Below, one piece after another: positions 53,655-62,176 of a stretch of 64,000 bases of DNA. The stretch spans positions 496,001 to 560,000 of the forward strand of contig NZ_LOAJ01000001.1 of NCBI RefSeq assembly GCF_001542905.1. Direction: 5' to 3'. Numbering within the stretch: the first letter of the stretch is position 1; each line of letters opens with the position of its first letter. The stretch comes from Halorubrum aethiopicum (GTDB lineage: Archaea > Halobacteriota > Halobacteria > Halobacteriales > Haloferacaceae). Under the pieces are notes generated by a model that saw only the letters and a program-made list of their open reading frames with translations, had not been told where the DNA came from and searched no databases. The position numbers were made by a program, and so were the translations under genes.

Positions 53655-53805
53655 AGAACACCGCCAAAGCCCCAGCCGCACAGCCCCGCACCTCACGCCT
53701 CCCCAGCCTCGGCGACCGCCCTCCGCTTCGCTCCGGTCGGTCGCCTCCCTCGCGCGGTGCGTTCGCGGCCCACCGGGCCGCTCACGGCACGCGCCACTAC
53801 GGAAA
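53655..53805 (-). repeat. Dispersed structured repeat, copy E (short)
   Basis: Minus-strand copy with core at 53686-53711 identical to that in copies A, B and D, preceded by the hairpin AGCGGCCCGGTGGGCCGC and followed by GGGGCTGTGCGGCTGGGGC, which joins the left and right blocks with the middle (AAAGGGGCAGCC to GAAACGAGC) deleted. It therefore looks like an internal-deletion derivative. It lies 53 bp before the threonine deaminase ATG. Confidence 0.85.
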
Positions 53806-53858
53806 AACCGGGTTCCGCGACCGAGTCCTTTTCGCGTCCGGGCGTGAACCGGCCGCCC

Positions 53859-55112
53859 ATGTCCCGAGTCACGATCGACGACGTCGAGGCCGCGGCGGCG
53901 CGGTTCGCCGACGCCGACATCGTCCAGCGCACCCCCGTCCAGCGGAGCCGGTCGCTCTCCGAGCGGTGCGGCGCGGAGGTCAGACTGAAGATGGAACACC
54001 TCCAGCGCACCGGCTCGTTCAAGCCGCGCGGCGCGTACAACGCGATCTCCCGGCTCGTGGAGTCGGACCCGTCGGCCGAGCGGGTCGTCGCCGCGAGCGC
54101 GGGCAACCATGCACAGGGGGTCGCGCTGGCGGCGACCGCGGCGGGGCTCGACTCGACGATCGTGATGCCCGAGTCCGCGCCGGGCGCGAAGATCGAGGCC
54201 ACCCGGTCGTACGGGGCCGACGTGGTCCTCGAGGGGGCCGTCTTCGCCGAGGCGATGGCCCACGCGCGGACGCTCGTCGACGACCCGCGAACGCGGTTCG
54301 TCCACGCCTTCGACGACCCGGACGTCGTCGCCGGACAGGGCACCATCGGGCTCGAGGTGCTCGAGCAGGCCCCCGACGTCGACACCGTGCTCGTCCCCGT
54401 CGGCGGCGGCGGGCTGGCGGGCGGGGTCGCGACCGCGATCAAGGCGCGCGACCCCGACGTGCGCGTCGTCGGGGTCCAGACCGAGGGGGCCTCGACGCTC
54501 TCGGAGAGCCTCGCCGCCGGCGAACTCGTCACGCGCGAGGAGCCCGACACGATCGCCGACGGGATCGCCACCGGCGGGATGAGCGACCTCACCTTCGACC
54601 TCCTCGAGGAACACCTCGACGGCGTGGTGGTCGTCAGCGACGACGACGTGGCCGCCGCGATCCTCCTCCTTCTGGAGCGCGCGAAACAGATGGTCGAGGG
54701 TGCGGGCGCGACCGCCGCGGCCGCGCTCCTCGACGACCGGATCGTCGAGGAACTGGAGCTGGCCGGCGAGACGGTCGTCCCGCTTCTGTGTGGCGGCAAC
54801 ATCGACATCACGTCGCTCCAGGAGGTGTTGACCCACGCGCTGGTCGACCGCCACCAGCTGGTCGAGCTCACCGTCCGCATCGACGACACGCCGGGGAAGA
54901 TGGGCGAGATCGCGACGCTGATCGGCGGCGAGCGCGCGAACATCCGCACCGTCCGCCACGAGCGGAGCCGGCCGGACCTCCCCGTCGGCGACGCCGACCT
55001 CGTCTTCGAGGTGGAGACGAACGGTCCGGCCCACATGGAGCGCGTCGTCGAGGCGGTCCGCGAGGCGGGCTACGAGGTGACCTCCCGGACCGACGTCGGC
55101 TCCCGGCAGTAG
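53859..55112 (+). CDS. ilvA: Threonine ammonia-lyase
   Basis: A 417-residue PLP enzyme making 2-oxobutyrate for isoleucine synthesis (or degrading threonine). The PLP lysine lies in TGSFKPRGAYNAI, phosphate loop PVGGGGLAGGVATA, and AGNHAQGVA are present. A C-terminal ACT domain near residues 330-410 (LTVRIDDTPGKMGEIATLIG) suggests allosteric control. A citramalate route is the alternative source in haloarchaea. The start ATG at 53859 precedes the conserved region. Confidence 0.95.
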   Translation: MSRVTIDDVEAAAARFADADIVQRTPVQRSRSLSERCGAEVRLKMEHLQRTGSFKPRGAYNAISRLVESDPSAERVVAASAGNHAQGVALAATAAGLDSTIVMPESAPGAKIEATRSYGADVVLEGAVFAEAMAHARTLVDDPRTRFVHAFDDPDVVAGQGTIGLEVLEQAPDVDTVLVPVGGGGLAGGVATAIKARDPDVRVVGVQTEGASTLSESLAAGELVTREEPDTIADGIATGGMSDLTFDLLEEHLDGVVVVSDDDVAAAILLLLERAKQMVEGAGATAAAALLDDRIVEELELAGETVVPLLCGGNIDITSLQEVLTHALVDRHQLVELTVRIDDTPGKMGEIATLIGGERANIRTVRHERSRPDLPVGDADLVFEVETNGPAHMERVVEAVREAGYEVTSRTDVGSRQ

Positions 55113-55131
55113 CGCGGGGGATCGGGACCGC

Positions 55132-56049
55132 CTACTCGGGCGCGACCCACCGAAGGACCTCGGAACCGCGGTCGAGAAGCGTCCCGAGGTGGTCGGCGTC
55201 GACGGAGCGAAGCGTCCCGCCGCAGGCGTCCGCGAACGCCTCGACCGGCGCGATCGGGGCGTTGTCGTCTCGGGTACCGTGCCACACGCGGACCGGGAGG
55301 GCGATCCGGTCGGGGTCGACCGGGTCGTTCGCGAACGACCGGCTCTCGCGCTCGACCGCGCTCGCGCCGCTCCCGAGCAGTCCGCCGGAGAGCGCCTCGT
55401 GGAAGTCCGCGGCCGTCGCCCGCGCGACCGCCGGCGACACCGACCGGTCGGTGTACTGGGAGACGACCGCGTCCGGCCCCAATATCGACGCGACCCTCCC
55501 GAAGAGCGGGAAGAGGAGCCGGATCGCGTACGGGATCCGGGCGAGACCGGCGAGCCCCTCGTCGCTCGGCGGAACGACCGCGCTCACGAGCGCGAGCCGA
55601 GCGGCCCGATCGCTCTCCGCGGCCGCGACCGCGAACGGGCCGCCGCCGGAGAAGCCGACGATCCCGGCGCGGTCGATCGACTCCGCGCGGAGGACCCTCG
55701 TCAGGTCCTCGCGCCACTCGTTCCACCCCCAACCGTCCGGCGGCGGCGAGGAGCGCCCGTATCCCGGGCGGTCGGGGGTGACGATCCGGATCCCCGCGTC
55801 GACGGCGGCGTCCGCGAGCAGCGCCGCGAACAGCCGCGAGCCGGGCGTTCCGTGATGGAGGACGACCGCCGAGCCGTCCGCGGGGCCACGGACCGAGTAG
55901 GCGACCTCGCGGCCGTCGGAGAGGTCGACGGTCTCGGTTCGGAGGGTCGCGTCGCCGTCGGCTCGGACCGCGTCGCCGGCGGCGTCACCGCGGCCCGTGT
56001 CGTCGACGGCGTCGTCGGCGTCGGCTCCGATGGTCGCGTGCTGACCCAT
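55132..56049 (-). CDS. Alpha/beta hydrolase
   Basis: A 305-residue hydrolase. Oxyanion HHGTPGSR, nucleophile elbow GFSGGGP with the catalytic Ser, acid and base residues in VWHGTRDDNAP and ADHLGT. An acidic N-terminal leader of about 40 residues precedes the core. Substrate unknown. It is convergent with ilvA. Confidence 0.9.
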   Translation of the reverse strand: MGQHATIGADADDAVDDTGRGDAAGDAVRADGDATLRTETVDLSDGREVAYSVRGPADGSAVVLHHGTPGSRLFAALLADAAVDAGIRIVTPDRPGYGRSSPPPDGWGWNEWREDLTRVLRAESIDRAGIVGFSGGGPFAVAAAESDRAARLALVSAVVPPSDEGLAGLARIPYAIRLLFPLFGRVASILGPDAVVSQYTDRSVSPAVARATAADFHEALSGGLLGSGASAVERESRSFANDPVDPDRIALPVRVWHGTRDDNAPIAPVEAFADACGGTLRSVDADHLGTLLDRGSEVLRWVAPE

Positions 56050-56217
56050 GGTGGATCGACGTTTCGGTTCCGGCGTCATAACCCGTCGGGAGACTCACGC
56101 TCTCGTTGTAGCCTTCGGGCGGGCCGACCCGATCGAGCCGGTTCGAACACCCCGCTCCGGCGATGATCCGACGACGATCCGACGATTTCAAAGCCTCCCC
56201 GCGGGTACCGGCGCGTA

Positions 56218-57693
56218 ATGAGTCTCGTCGTTACCGACACCCTGGAAGACGAGCGCGTCGAGTTCACGGCCGACGGCGACGTCACGCTGTACGTCTGTGG
56301 GCTGACGGTGTCGGACGACCCGCATCTCGGGCACGCCCGCCTCTGGTTCCACGCGGACGTGCTCCACCGGTGGCTCGAGCACCTCGGCTACGACGTGCGC
56401 CACGTCGAGAACGTCACCGACGTCAACGAGAAGATCACGGCCCGCGTGGGCGAACGCGAGGAGTGGACCGAGGAGCGGGACGTGGCCGAGACGTTCACGG
56501 CGCGCACCTTCGAGGCGATGCGCGGGCTGAACCTGCTGCGCGCGGAGGTGTACCCCCGCGTCACCGAGCACGTCCCGGAGATACTCGACCTCGTGGAGAC
56601 GCTGGTCGAGAAGGGGTACGCCTACGAGTCGAACGGCTCCGTCTACTTCGACGTCACGACGTTCGACGACTACGGCACGCTCTCGAACCAGGACGTCGAG
56701 GAGCTGGAGGCGCAGGGCGAACCCGACGAGCGGTCGGAGAAGCGCCACCCCGCGGACTTCGCGCTCTGGAAGGCCGGCGGGGTGAGCGAGACCGCCGCGC
56801 GCGACCACGCCAAACACGACCACGGCGACGCGGTCCCCGAGGGCGAGACGTGGGAGTCGCCGTGGGGCGAGGGTCGCCCCGGCTGGCACGTGGAGTGTTC
56901 CGCGATGTCGACGACGCACCTCGGCGACACTCTCGATATCCACATGGGCGGGCGCGACCTGGTCTTCCCGCACCACGAGAACGAGATCGCCCAGTCGACG
57001 GCGGCGACCGGCGAGGAGTTCGTCCGCCACTGGCTCCACGTCGGCCTGCTGGCGATGGAGGGCGAGAAGATGTCCTCCTCGATCGGCAACTTCTGGACCG
57101 TCCCGGACGCCTTGGACGAGCTCGGCGTCAACGCCGTCCGGACGTTCTACGCCGGGGCGGCCTACCGCTCCGAGCAGGCGCTCACCGAGGAGACGATCGC
57201 GGAGGCCGAGGAACGGTGGGACCGGCTCTCTCGCGCCCACGAGCGCGCTGTCGACGCGCTCGACTCCGTCGACGCGCACGCGAAGACGGTCGATGAGGGG
57301 CTTCGCCGGGCGGTCGCCGACGCCCGCGACGACTTCGAGACGGCGATGAACGACGACCTCAACCTCCGGGAGGCGACCGCGGCCCTGCTACGACTCACCG
57401 ACGCCGTGAACCGCCACGTCGACGCGGAGCCCCCCTACGACTACCGCGGGCTCCGCGAGGCCGTCGAGGCGTTCGAGGAACTCGGCGGCGACGTGTTGGG
57501 GCTCCAGTTCGAGACCCCCACCGACGGCGACGTCGATCTCGCCGGCGACGTAGTCGAACTCGTCTTGGACGTCCGCGAGGCCGAGCGCGAGGCCGGCAAC
57601 TACGAGCGCGCCGACGAGCTCCGGGACGCGCTCCGCGACGTTGGCGTCGAGATCGAGGACGGCCCGGACGGGGCGACGTACCGGTTCGAGTAG
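56218..57693 (+). CDS. cysS: Cysteine--tRNA ligase
   Basis: A 491-residue class I aminoacyl-tRNA synthetase. Zinc/Cys-binding residue C27 in YVCGLTV, the HIGH variant HLGH in DPHLGHAR, WHVECSAM, HHENEIAQS, and the KMSKS variant EGEKMSSSIGN. The first segment has GLTVSDDPHLGHAR where most family members have GPTVYxxxHIGNAR, a haloarchaeal-type departure. The C-terminal DALR-like helical part is complete. The start follows its neighbouring divergent gene by about 170 bp. Confidence 0.95.
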   Translation: MSLVVTDTLEDERVEFTADGDVTLYVCGLTVSDDPHLGHARLWFHADVLHRWLEHLGYDVRHVENVTDVNEKITARVGEREEWTEERDVAETFTARTFEAMRGLNLLRAEVYPRVTEHVPEILDLVETLVEKGYAYESNGSVYFDVTTFDDYGTLSNQDVEELEAQGEPDERSEKRHPADFALWKAGGVSETAARDHAKHDHGDAVPEGETWESPWGEGRPGWHVECSAMSTTHLGDTLDIHMGGRDLVFPHHENEIAQSTAATGEEFVRHWLHVGLLAMEGEKMSSSIGNFWTVPDALDELGVNAVRTFYAGAAYRSEQALTEETIAEAEERWDRLSRAHERAVDALDSVDAHAKTVDEGLRRAVADARDDFETAMNDDLNLREATAALLRLTDAVNRHVDAEPPYDYRGLREAVEAFEELGGDVLGLQFETPTDGDVDLAGDVVELVLDVREAEREAGNYERADELRDALRDVGVEIEDGPDGATYRFE

Positions 57694-57757
57694 GCCCGCT
57701 CGGCTCGCCGAGGGCGGATCCGCGGCGACGACGGCCCGCCGAAGTTTTATCACACAT

Positions 57758-57773
57758 GTTGGCAAATGTCAAC
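57758..57773 (+). promoter_or_regulatory. Operator-like dyad before the membrane gene
   Basis: GTTGGCAAATGTCAAC is an imperfect dyad (GTTG...CAAC, with CA/TG inside). It lies between an upstream TATA-like TTTTATC (57745-57751) and TTATAA (57774-57779), 24 bp before the ATG, so it could block transcription. Confidence 0.5.
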
Positions 57774-57796
57774 TTATAACAAGGAGAGTCATCCAT

Positions 57797-58780
57797 ATGA
57801 ACCGGCTCACACGCTACTACTGGTTTGTCAAGAGTCAGCTCCGAATGATAGCGCTGTACTTCCTCGTGTACCTGTTCGTCGGCGGGCTGGCCTTGGCCGT
57901 CCTGGACGCCGTCGGGGGAGGCGACGCGGTCAAGAGCCTCGCGATGTCCGCGTTGTTCCTGGGGTTCCTGGCCTTGACGGGACGCAGACTGTACTCGAGC
58001 GAGCCGCCGGGGGAACTGGAGCTGCTGGCGAAACGCGAGGACTCGCCGAGCGCAACGAGGGTCATGGAGCTTCTCGAGGGGAACCCGTCGGTCGACCGGG
58101 GGACCGCGAGGACGCTGGTCGACAGCCTGTTCGACGCGACCAGGAACCCGGGGAGGCGAGGTAACTTCTGGTCGGGACTCGACTGCGGGGACGGGGAGGT
58201 GTACGAGCGCCTGTTCGGCCTCTACTCGCAACACCGGAACAAGCAACTGCTGCTGGTCGTCGAGCGGTTGGCGCGCGACGCCCCCCTGGAGGCCAGGGCG
58301 TACGAGGAGACGCTGCTGGCGGAACTGGACCCGGACCGCGAGCGGGAGGGCGTCGCGCTCGACGACTGGCGGCCGCGACACCAGCGCTTCTGGACGATCC
58401 CGGCCCTCGTCCTGGCGCACATCAGCCGGGAGCTTCCCGGGAGCGCGGAGCGATACGCCCCGAAGGTCGTCGAGATGCTCGACCCACAAGGGAGCAAGTC
58501 CGAACTGTGGGGGGTGCTCGCGTTGGGCGAACTCGCCGCCAACGACGAGAGCGCGAAGGAGGCGATACGGGACCTCCGCGACTCGCGGGTTGCCGGGCTA
58601 CGGAACGCGGCCGGCGAGATCCTGTCCCACTACGAGGAGAGCGACCGGCCGTATCCGGCCGGCCGACGCCTCGACGAGTTCGACGTCGAACACGAGGAGA
58701 AGTACCAGGAGTGGAGAAAGGAGGCGAACCGGGCCAGAGCCGAATCCGGACCGGACGACTGGTGGGAAGACGAGTGGTGA
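57797..58780 (+). CDS. Membrane protein with HEAT-like helical repeats
   Basis: A 327-residue protein. Two N-terminal membrane helices (MIALYFLVYLFVGGLALAVLDA and SLAMSALFLGFLALTG) are followed by a cytosolic helical repeat region, about residues 100-270 (RTLVDSLFDATRN, LLLVVERLARDAPLEARAYEETLLAEL, LWGVLALGELAANDESAKEAI). The end is charged. I do not recognise a family, but HEAT-like folding is likely. It has an AAGGAG Shine-Dalgarno (57781-57786) and an operator-like dyad upstream. Confidence 0.78.
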   Translation: MNRLTRYYWFVKSQLRMIALYFLVYLFVGGLALAVLDAVGGGDAVKSLAMSALFLGFLALTGRRLYSSEPPGELELLAKREDSPSATRVMELLEGNPSVDRGTARTLVDSLFDATRNPGRRGNFWSGLDCGDGEVYERLFGLYSQHRNKQLLLVVERLARDAPLEARAYEETLLAELDPDREREGVALDDWRPRHQRFWTIPALVLAHISRELPGSAERYAPKVVEMLDPQGSKSELWGVLALGELAANDESAKEAIRDLRDSRVAGLRNAAGEILSHYEESDRPYPAGRRLDEFDVEHEEKYQEWRKEANRARAESGPDDWWEDEW

Positions 58781-58856
58781 GGGCGGACGGCGTCGTCCAG
58801 CAGGGGAGACGGAGGGACGCGGTCGCGAGGCGGACGAACGAGGCCCGACCGTGTGA

Positions 58857-59663
58857 CTACTCCAGCACGTGTTGGGTGTCGTAGGACCCCAACACCCGGA
58901 CCCAGCCGTTGTCGGCGATCGCCTCGATGTCCTCGACCGCCTTCGCCATGTGGTCCTCGTAGAGGCCGGCCTCGACGTCGAAGTGGAAGAGGTAGTCGCC
59001 GAGGCGCTCGCCGCTCGGGCGCGACTCGATCCGCGAGAGGTTGAGGTTTCGGTCGGCAAAGGCCTCCAGCAGTTCGAGCAGGAGGCCGGGGTAGTTGGCG
59101 TTCGGGTAGACGATGAGCGTGGTCTTCCCGCCGGCCTCCGAGCGCGCGCTCGTCGGTCCGACCACGAGGAAGCGGGTCGCGTTCGAGGTGCGGTCCTGGA
59201 TGTCCGCGGCGAGGATCTCGAGGTCGTCGCCGGCGTTGTCGGGGTGGCCGATGCCGGCGACGCGGGCGTCCTCGCGGGCGCGCTCGACCCCGCGGGCGGT
59301 CGAGGCGACCGCCTCCAGCCCGGCGTCGGGGTGGTTCGCCTCCAGCCAGTTGCGACACTGCGCGAGCGCCTGCGAGTGGCTGGCGACGAGCTCGAACTCC
59401 GGCGACTGCGCGAGCAGCGCGTGCCGGATGGGAGTGACGACCTCGCGGGTGACCGCGACCTCGTGGTCGGCGAGCGCGTCGAGGCTCTCCGAGACCGACC
59501 CCTCGATGCTGTTCTCGATGGGGACGACCCCCCGCTCGAACTCGCCGCTCGCGACGGCGTCGACGATGGCGGTGACCGACTCGCGGAACGACACCTCTGC
59601 GGCGACGGCCCGCGCCGCGCGGTGGGAGTACGTGCCGGCGGGACCGAGCGTGACGGCGTTCAT
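58857..59663 (-). CDS. pheA: Prephenate dehydratase
   Basis: A 268-residue enzyme converting prephenate to phenylpyruvate. The catalytic domain carries the substrate Thr in RTSNATRFLVVG and VVPIENSIEGSVSESLD. The C-terminal ACT domain (GKTTLIVYPNANYPGLLLELLEAFADRNLNLSRIESRPSG) binds phenylalanine as feedback effector. Start at ATG 59663 (MNAVTLGPAGTYSH). Confidence 0.96.
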   Translation of the reverse strand: MNAVTLGPAGTYSHRAARAVAAEVSFRESVTAIVDAVASGEFERGVVPIENSIEGSVSESLDALADHEVAVTREVVTPIRHALLAQSPEFELVASHSQALAQCRNWLEANHPDAGLEAVASTARGVERAREDARVAGIGHPDNAGDDLEILAADIQDRTSNATRFLVVGPTSARSEAGGKTTLIVYPNANYPGLLLELLEAFADRNLNLSRIESRPSGERLGDYLFHFDVEAGLYEDHMAKAVEDIEAIADNGWVRVLGSYDTQHVLE

Positions 59664-59728
59664 CGCGTCGACGTAGACGGCCGGGTGCGAAAAGCGTGGT
59701 GGGACGGCGACGGGGTCCCGGGCGAGCC

Positions 59729-61081
59729 TCACAGCAGTCCGGGGTCCTCGTCGTACCGCTGGAGCCACACGAACTCGCCGGTGTCGAACGCGAACGCGAC
59801 CGTGTCGCCGTCGATCCAGCCGTCGACGACCGTCGACGATCGGATCTCGAGTTCCCGCGTCCAGACCCGGCCGCCGCCGGAATCCTCGGAACCGACCGCG
59901 ACCGCCTCCCCGTCCCGGTCGACGAAGTACGCGCGCCCCGCGTCGGTGACGAGGGAGCGGCGTCGGTCGCGGGCGGGTGCGATCCCGCTCCGCCACAGCG
60001 GGTCGCCGGAGTCCCGGTCGAGGACGCGAAGCGTGCCCCCGCTCACGGCGGCGACGCGGTCGCCCGTCACCGTCGGGGGCGGACCGCCGCCGCCGACCCC
60101 GGTCCGCCACGCCTCCGCGCCGTCGGGACGCGTGAGCGCGAGCAGATCGTCGCCCTCGCGGAGCAGGACCAGGTCGCCGTCGACGACGAGGGCCGATCCG
60201 GTCCCGGACTCGCGACGCCATCGGCGGGAGCCGTCGGGAGCGAGCGCGACGACCGCGTCGGCCGCCGCGACGACGACGCCGTCGAGTCCGTCCGAACCGC
60301 CGGAATCGCCGGAATCGCCGGAGTCGCCACACCACAGCCCGCGGACCTCCCCACCGACCTCGACCGCCCAGTCGACTTCACCCTCTCGGGCGGCGATCAC
60401 GACCGAACCGCTCCCGACGTACGCGCCCAGTCCGTCGGCCGCGATCGGCTCCGACTCGCGCCGTTCCACGGGATCGGTCCCCACCCAGTCGCCCGTCGAC
60501 TTCCCGGCCGCGTCGGCGATCGACGCCCGCCAGTCGGGCGCGTCGACCCGCGGCGAGAAGTCGGGGTCGCTCCCGTCCGCGTCGTCGACGCGGTCGGCGT
60601 CGGTGTCGTCGGCGGTTCCGCCGCCCGACCCGCTCCCGTCGCCGGATTCATTGCCATCCCCCGTCTCGTCGCCGTCTCCCGTCTCGTCGCCGGCGGTGGC
60701 CGTCCCGGCCGCGTCGTCGTCCGTGGGCGTGACGGCGACCACGCTCCCGGTCGACTCGCGGAGGTACGCCCGCTCCCCGGCGGAGCCGAGCGCCAGCCCG
60801 ACGCTCAACCGGTCGTGCCGGAAGGACCCGATCGCCTCGGCGTCGCGGTCGACCACGTCGACGGCGGTCCGCTCGCCCTCGAAGGGCGAATCGCCCGACT
60901 CGGCGAAGGCGATCCGGTCCCCGGCGGTCGCGTGGGCGCTCCAGCCGGCCATGAAGACGCCCGACCCGCCCGCGAGCTCGCGGGCGCGGACGTCGCCGCC
61001 GCCGTAGGCGTACCCGCAGCCCGCCAGGCTCGCCGCCGACCCCGTCGCGAGCGCGGCGAGCAATCGTCGTCGGTTCATCAT
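59729..61081 (-). CDS. PQQ/beta-propeller-like lipoprotein
   Basis: A 450-residue Tat lipoprotein (NRRRLLAALATGSAASLAGC, lipobox LAGC near residue 22). A propeller-type repeat of WRR, W-A, and GDLVLLREGD strands follows, with an acidic linker near residues 125-165 (ETGDGDETGDGNESGDG). It starts at 61081 or 61078 by an ATGATGA overlap with the stop of htpX, so it is coupled to the protease. Its ligand is unknown. Confidence 0.87.
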   Translation of the reverse strand: MMNRRRLLAALATGSAASLAGCGYAYGGGDVRARELAGGSGVFMAGWSAHATAGDRIAFAESGDSPFEGERTAVDVVDRDAEAIGSFRHDRLSVGLALGSAGERAYLRESTGSVVAVTPTDDDAAGTATAGDETGDGDETGDGNESGDGSGSGGGTADDTDADRVDDADGSDPDFSPRVDAPDWRASIADAAGKSTGDWVGTDPVERRESEPIAADGLGAYVGSGSVVIAAREGEVDWAVEVGGEVRGLWCGDSGDSGDSGGSDGLDGVVVAAADAVVALAPDGSRRWRRESGTGSALVVDGDLVLLREGDDLLALTRPDGAEAWRTGVGGGGPPPTVTGDRVAAVSGGTLRVLDRDSGDPLWRSGIAPARDRRRSLVTDAGRAYFVDRDGEAVAVGSEDSGGGRVWTRELEIRSSTVVDGWIDGDTVAFAFDTGEFVWLQRYDEDPGLL

Positions 61082-62100
61082 CGCTCGAGCTCCCCGGCCA
61101 TCTCCCGAAGCCGGTCGATCCGATCGGCCGTCGACGGGTGCGTGGCCGGGAACACGTCCGTCGACACCAGCTCCGCGTCGGTGAAGGCTCTCCCCTCCAG
61201 GGGTGCGACGTACAGCGCCTCCGCGCCGCCGTCGAGCGACCGGAGGTCCCGGTCGGGTACGTCCGCCATCCGCTCGTCGAGCGCCCGGAGCGCGCTCGCG
61301 AGCGCGGTCGGGTCGCCAGTGATCGCGGCCGCGCCCCGGTCGGCGGCGTACTCGCGGTACCGCGAGAGCACCCGGTGGACGAGCACGCTCGCCGCCCAGA
61401 ACATCGCGGAGACCGCGAGCGTGACGACCGCGGTGACGAGCAGGACGATGATCGCCTTCGCCGCGCCGTCGCCGCCGTCGCCGTCGCCGCCGTGGCCCAT
61501 CGTCCGCGCCATCCCGTAGATGACGTACGCGGCCGCGGTCGCGAGGTAGTAGGTGACCGTCGGCAGCAGCCACGCCACGGTCATCACGGTGGCGTCGTCG
61601 TTGGCGAGGTGTGACACCTCGTGGGCCACCACGGCCTCCAGCTCGCGCTCGTCGAGGGCGTCGAGCAGCCCCGTGGTGACGACGACGACCGCGCCGCGGG
61701 GGCCCTGAACGGCCATCGCGTTCGGCGCGTCGTTGTGCGCGACCGCGACGTCCGGCGGCTCGACGTCCGCCGTCCGCGCCAGACGCGTGACGCGCGCGTG
61801 AAGGTCGGGATACTCGTCGGCGTCGACGCGGCGGGCCCCGACGCTGCCGAGCACGATCGAGGGACCTTTCCACGCCTGAAGCGCCAGCCCGCCGGCGACG
61901 ACGACGATCGCGAACAGGGGGTCGACGTACACCCGGCCGTGGTAGGGGCCGCCCCCCTGCCACTCCAACAGCGGGAGGACGATCTGGTTCGTCACGAACA
62001 CGAACGCGTAGATGAACGCGAACGGGAGGACGGCGACCAGCGCGGTCGCGACGAGCAGGCGACGCCGGAGGCTGGGGTCCTCGGGGAGGGTGGAGGGCAT
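61078..62100 (-). CDS. htpX: M48 family membrane metalloprotease HtpX
   Basis: A 340-residue integral membrane zinc protease. Catalytic HEVSHLAND near residue 160, a downstream glutamate-containing segment (REYAADRGAAAITGD) as third zinc ligand, and four membrane segments. It is thought to degrade damaged membrane proteins. The stop overlaps the start of the PQQ-type lipoprotein gene. Confidence 0.93.
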   Translation of the reverse strand: MPSTLPEDPSLRRRLLVATALVAVLPFAFIYAFVFVTNQIVLPLLEWQGGGPYHGRVYVDPLFAIVVVAGGLALQAWKGPSIVLGSVGARRVDADEYPDLHARVTRLARTADVEPPDVAVAHNDAPNAMAVQGPRGAVVVVTTGLLDALDERELEAVVAHEVSHLANDDATVMTVAWLLPTVTYYLATAAAYVIYGMARTMGHGGDGDGGDGAAKAIIVLLVTAVVTLAVSAMFWAASVLVHRVLSRYREYAADRGAAAITGDPTALASALRALDERMADVPDRDLRSLDGGAEALYVAPLEGRAFTDAELVSTDVFPATHPSTADRIDRLREMAGELER

Positions 62101-62176
62101 CGCTCGCGCGTTGTGAGCGGTCCGATAAAAATCCCGCGCGCGTCGACGGCGGCGCGACGCGGAACGGCGACGGTCC

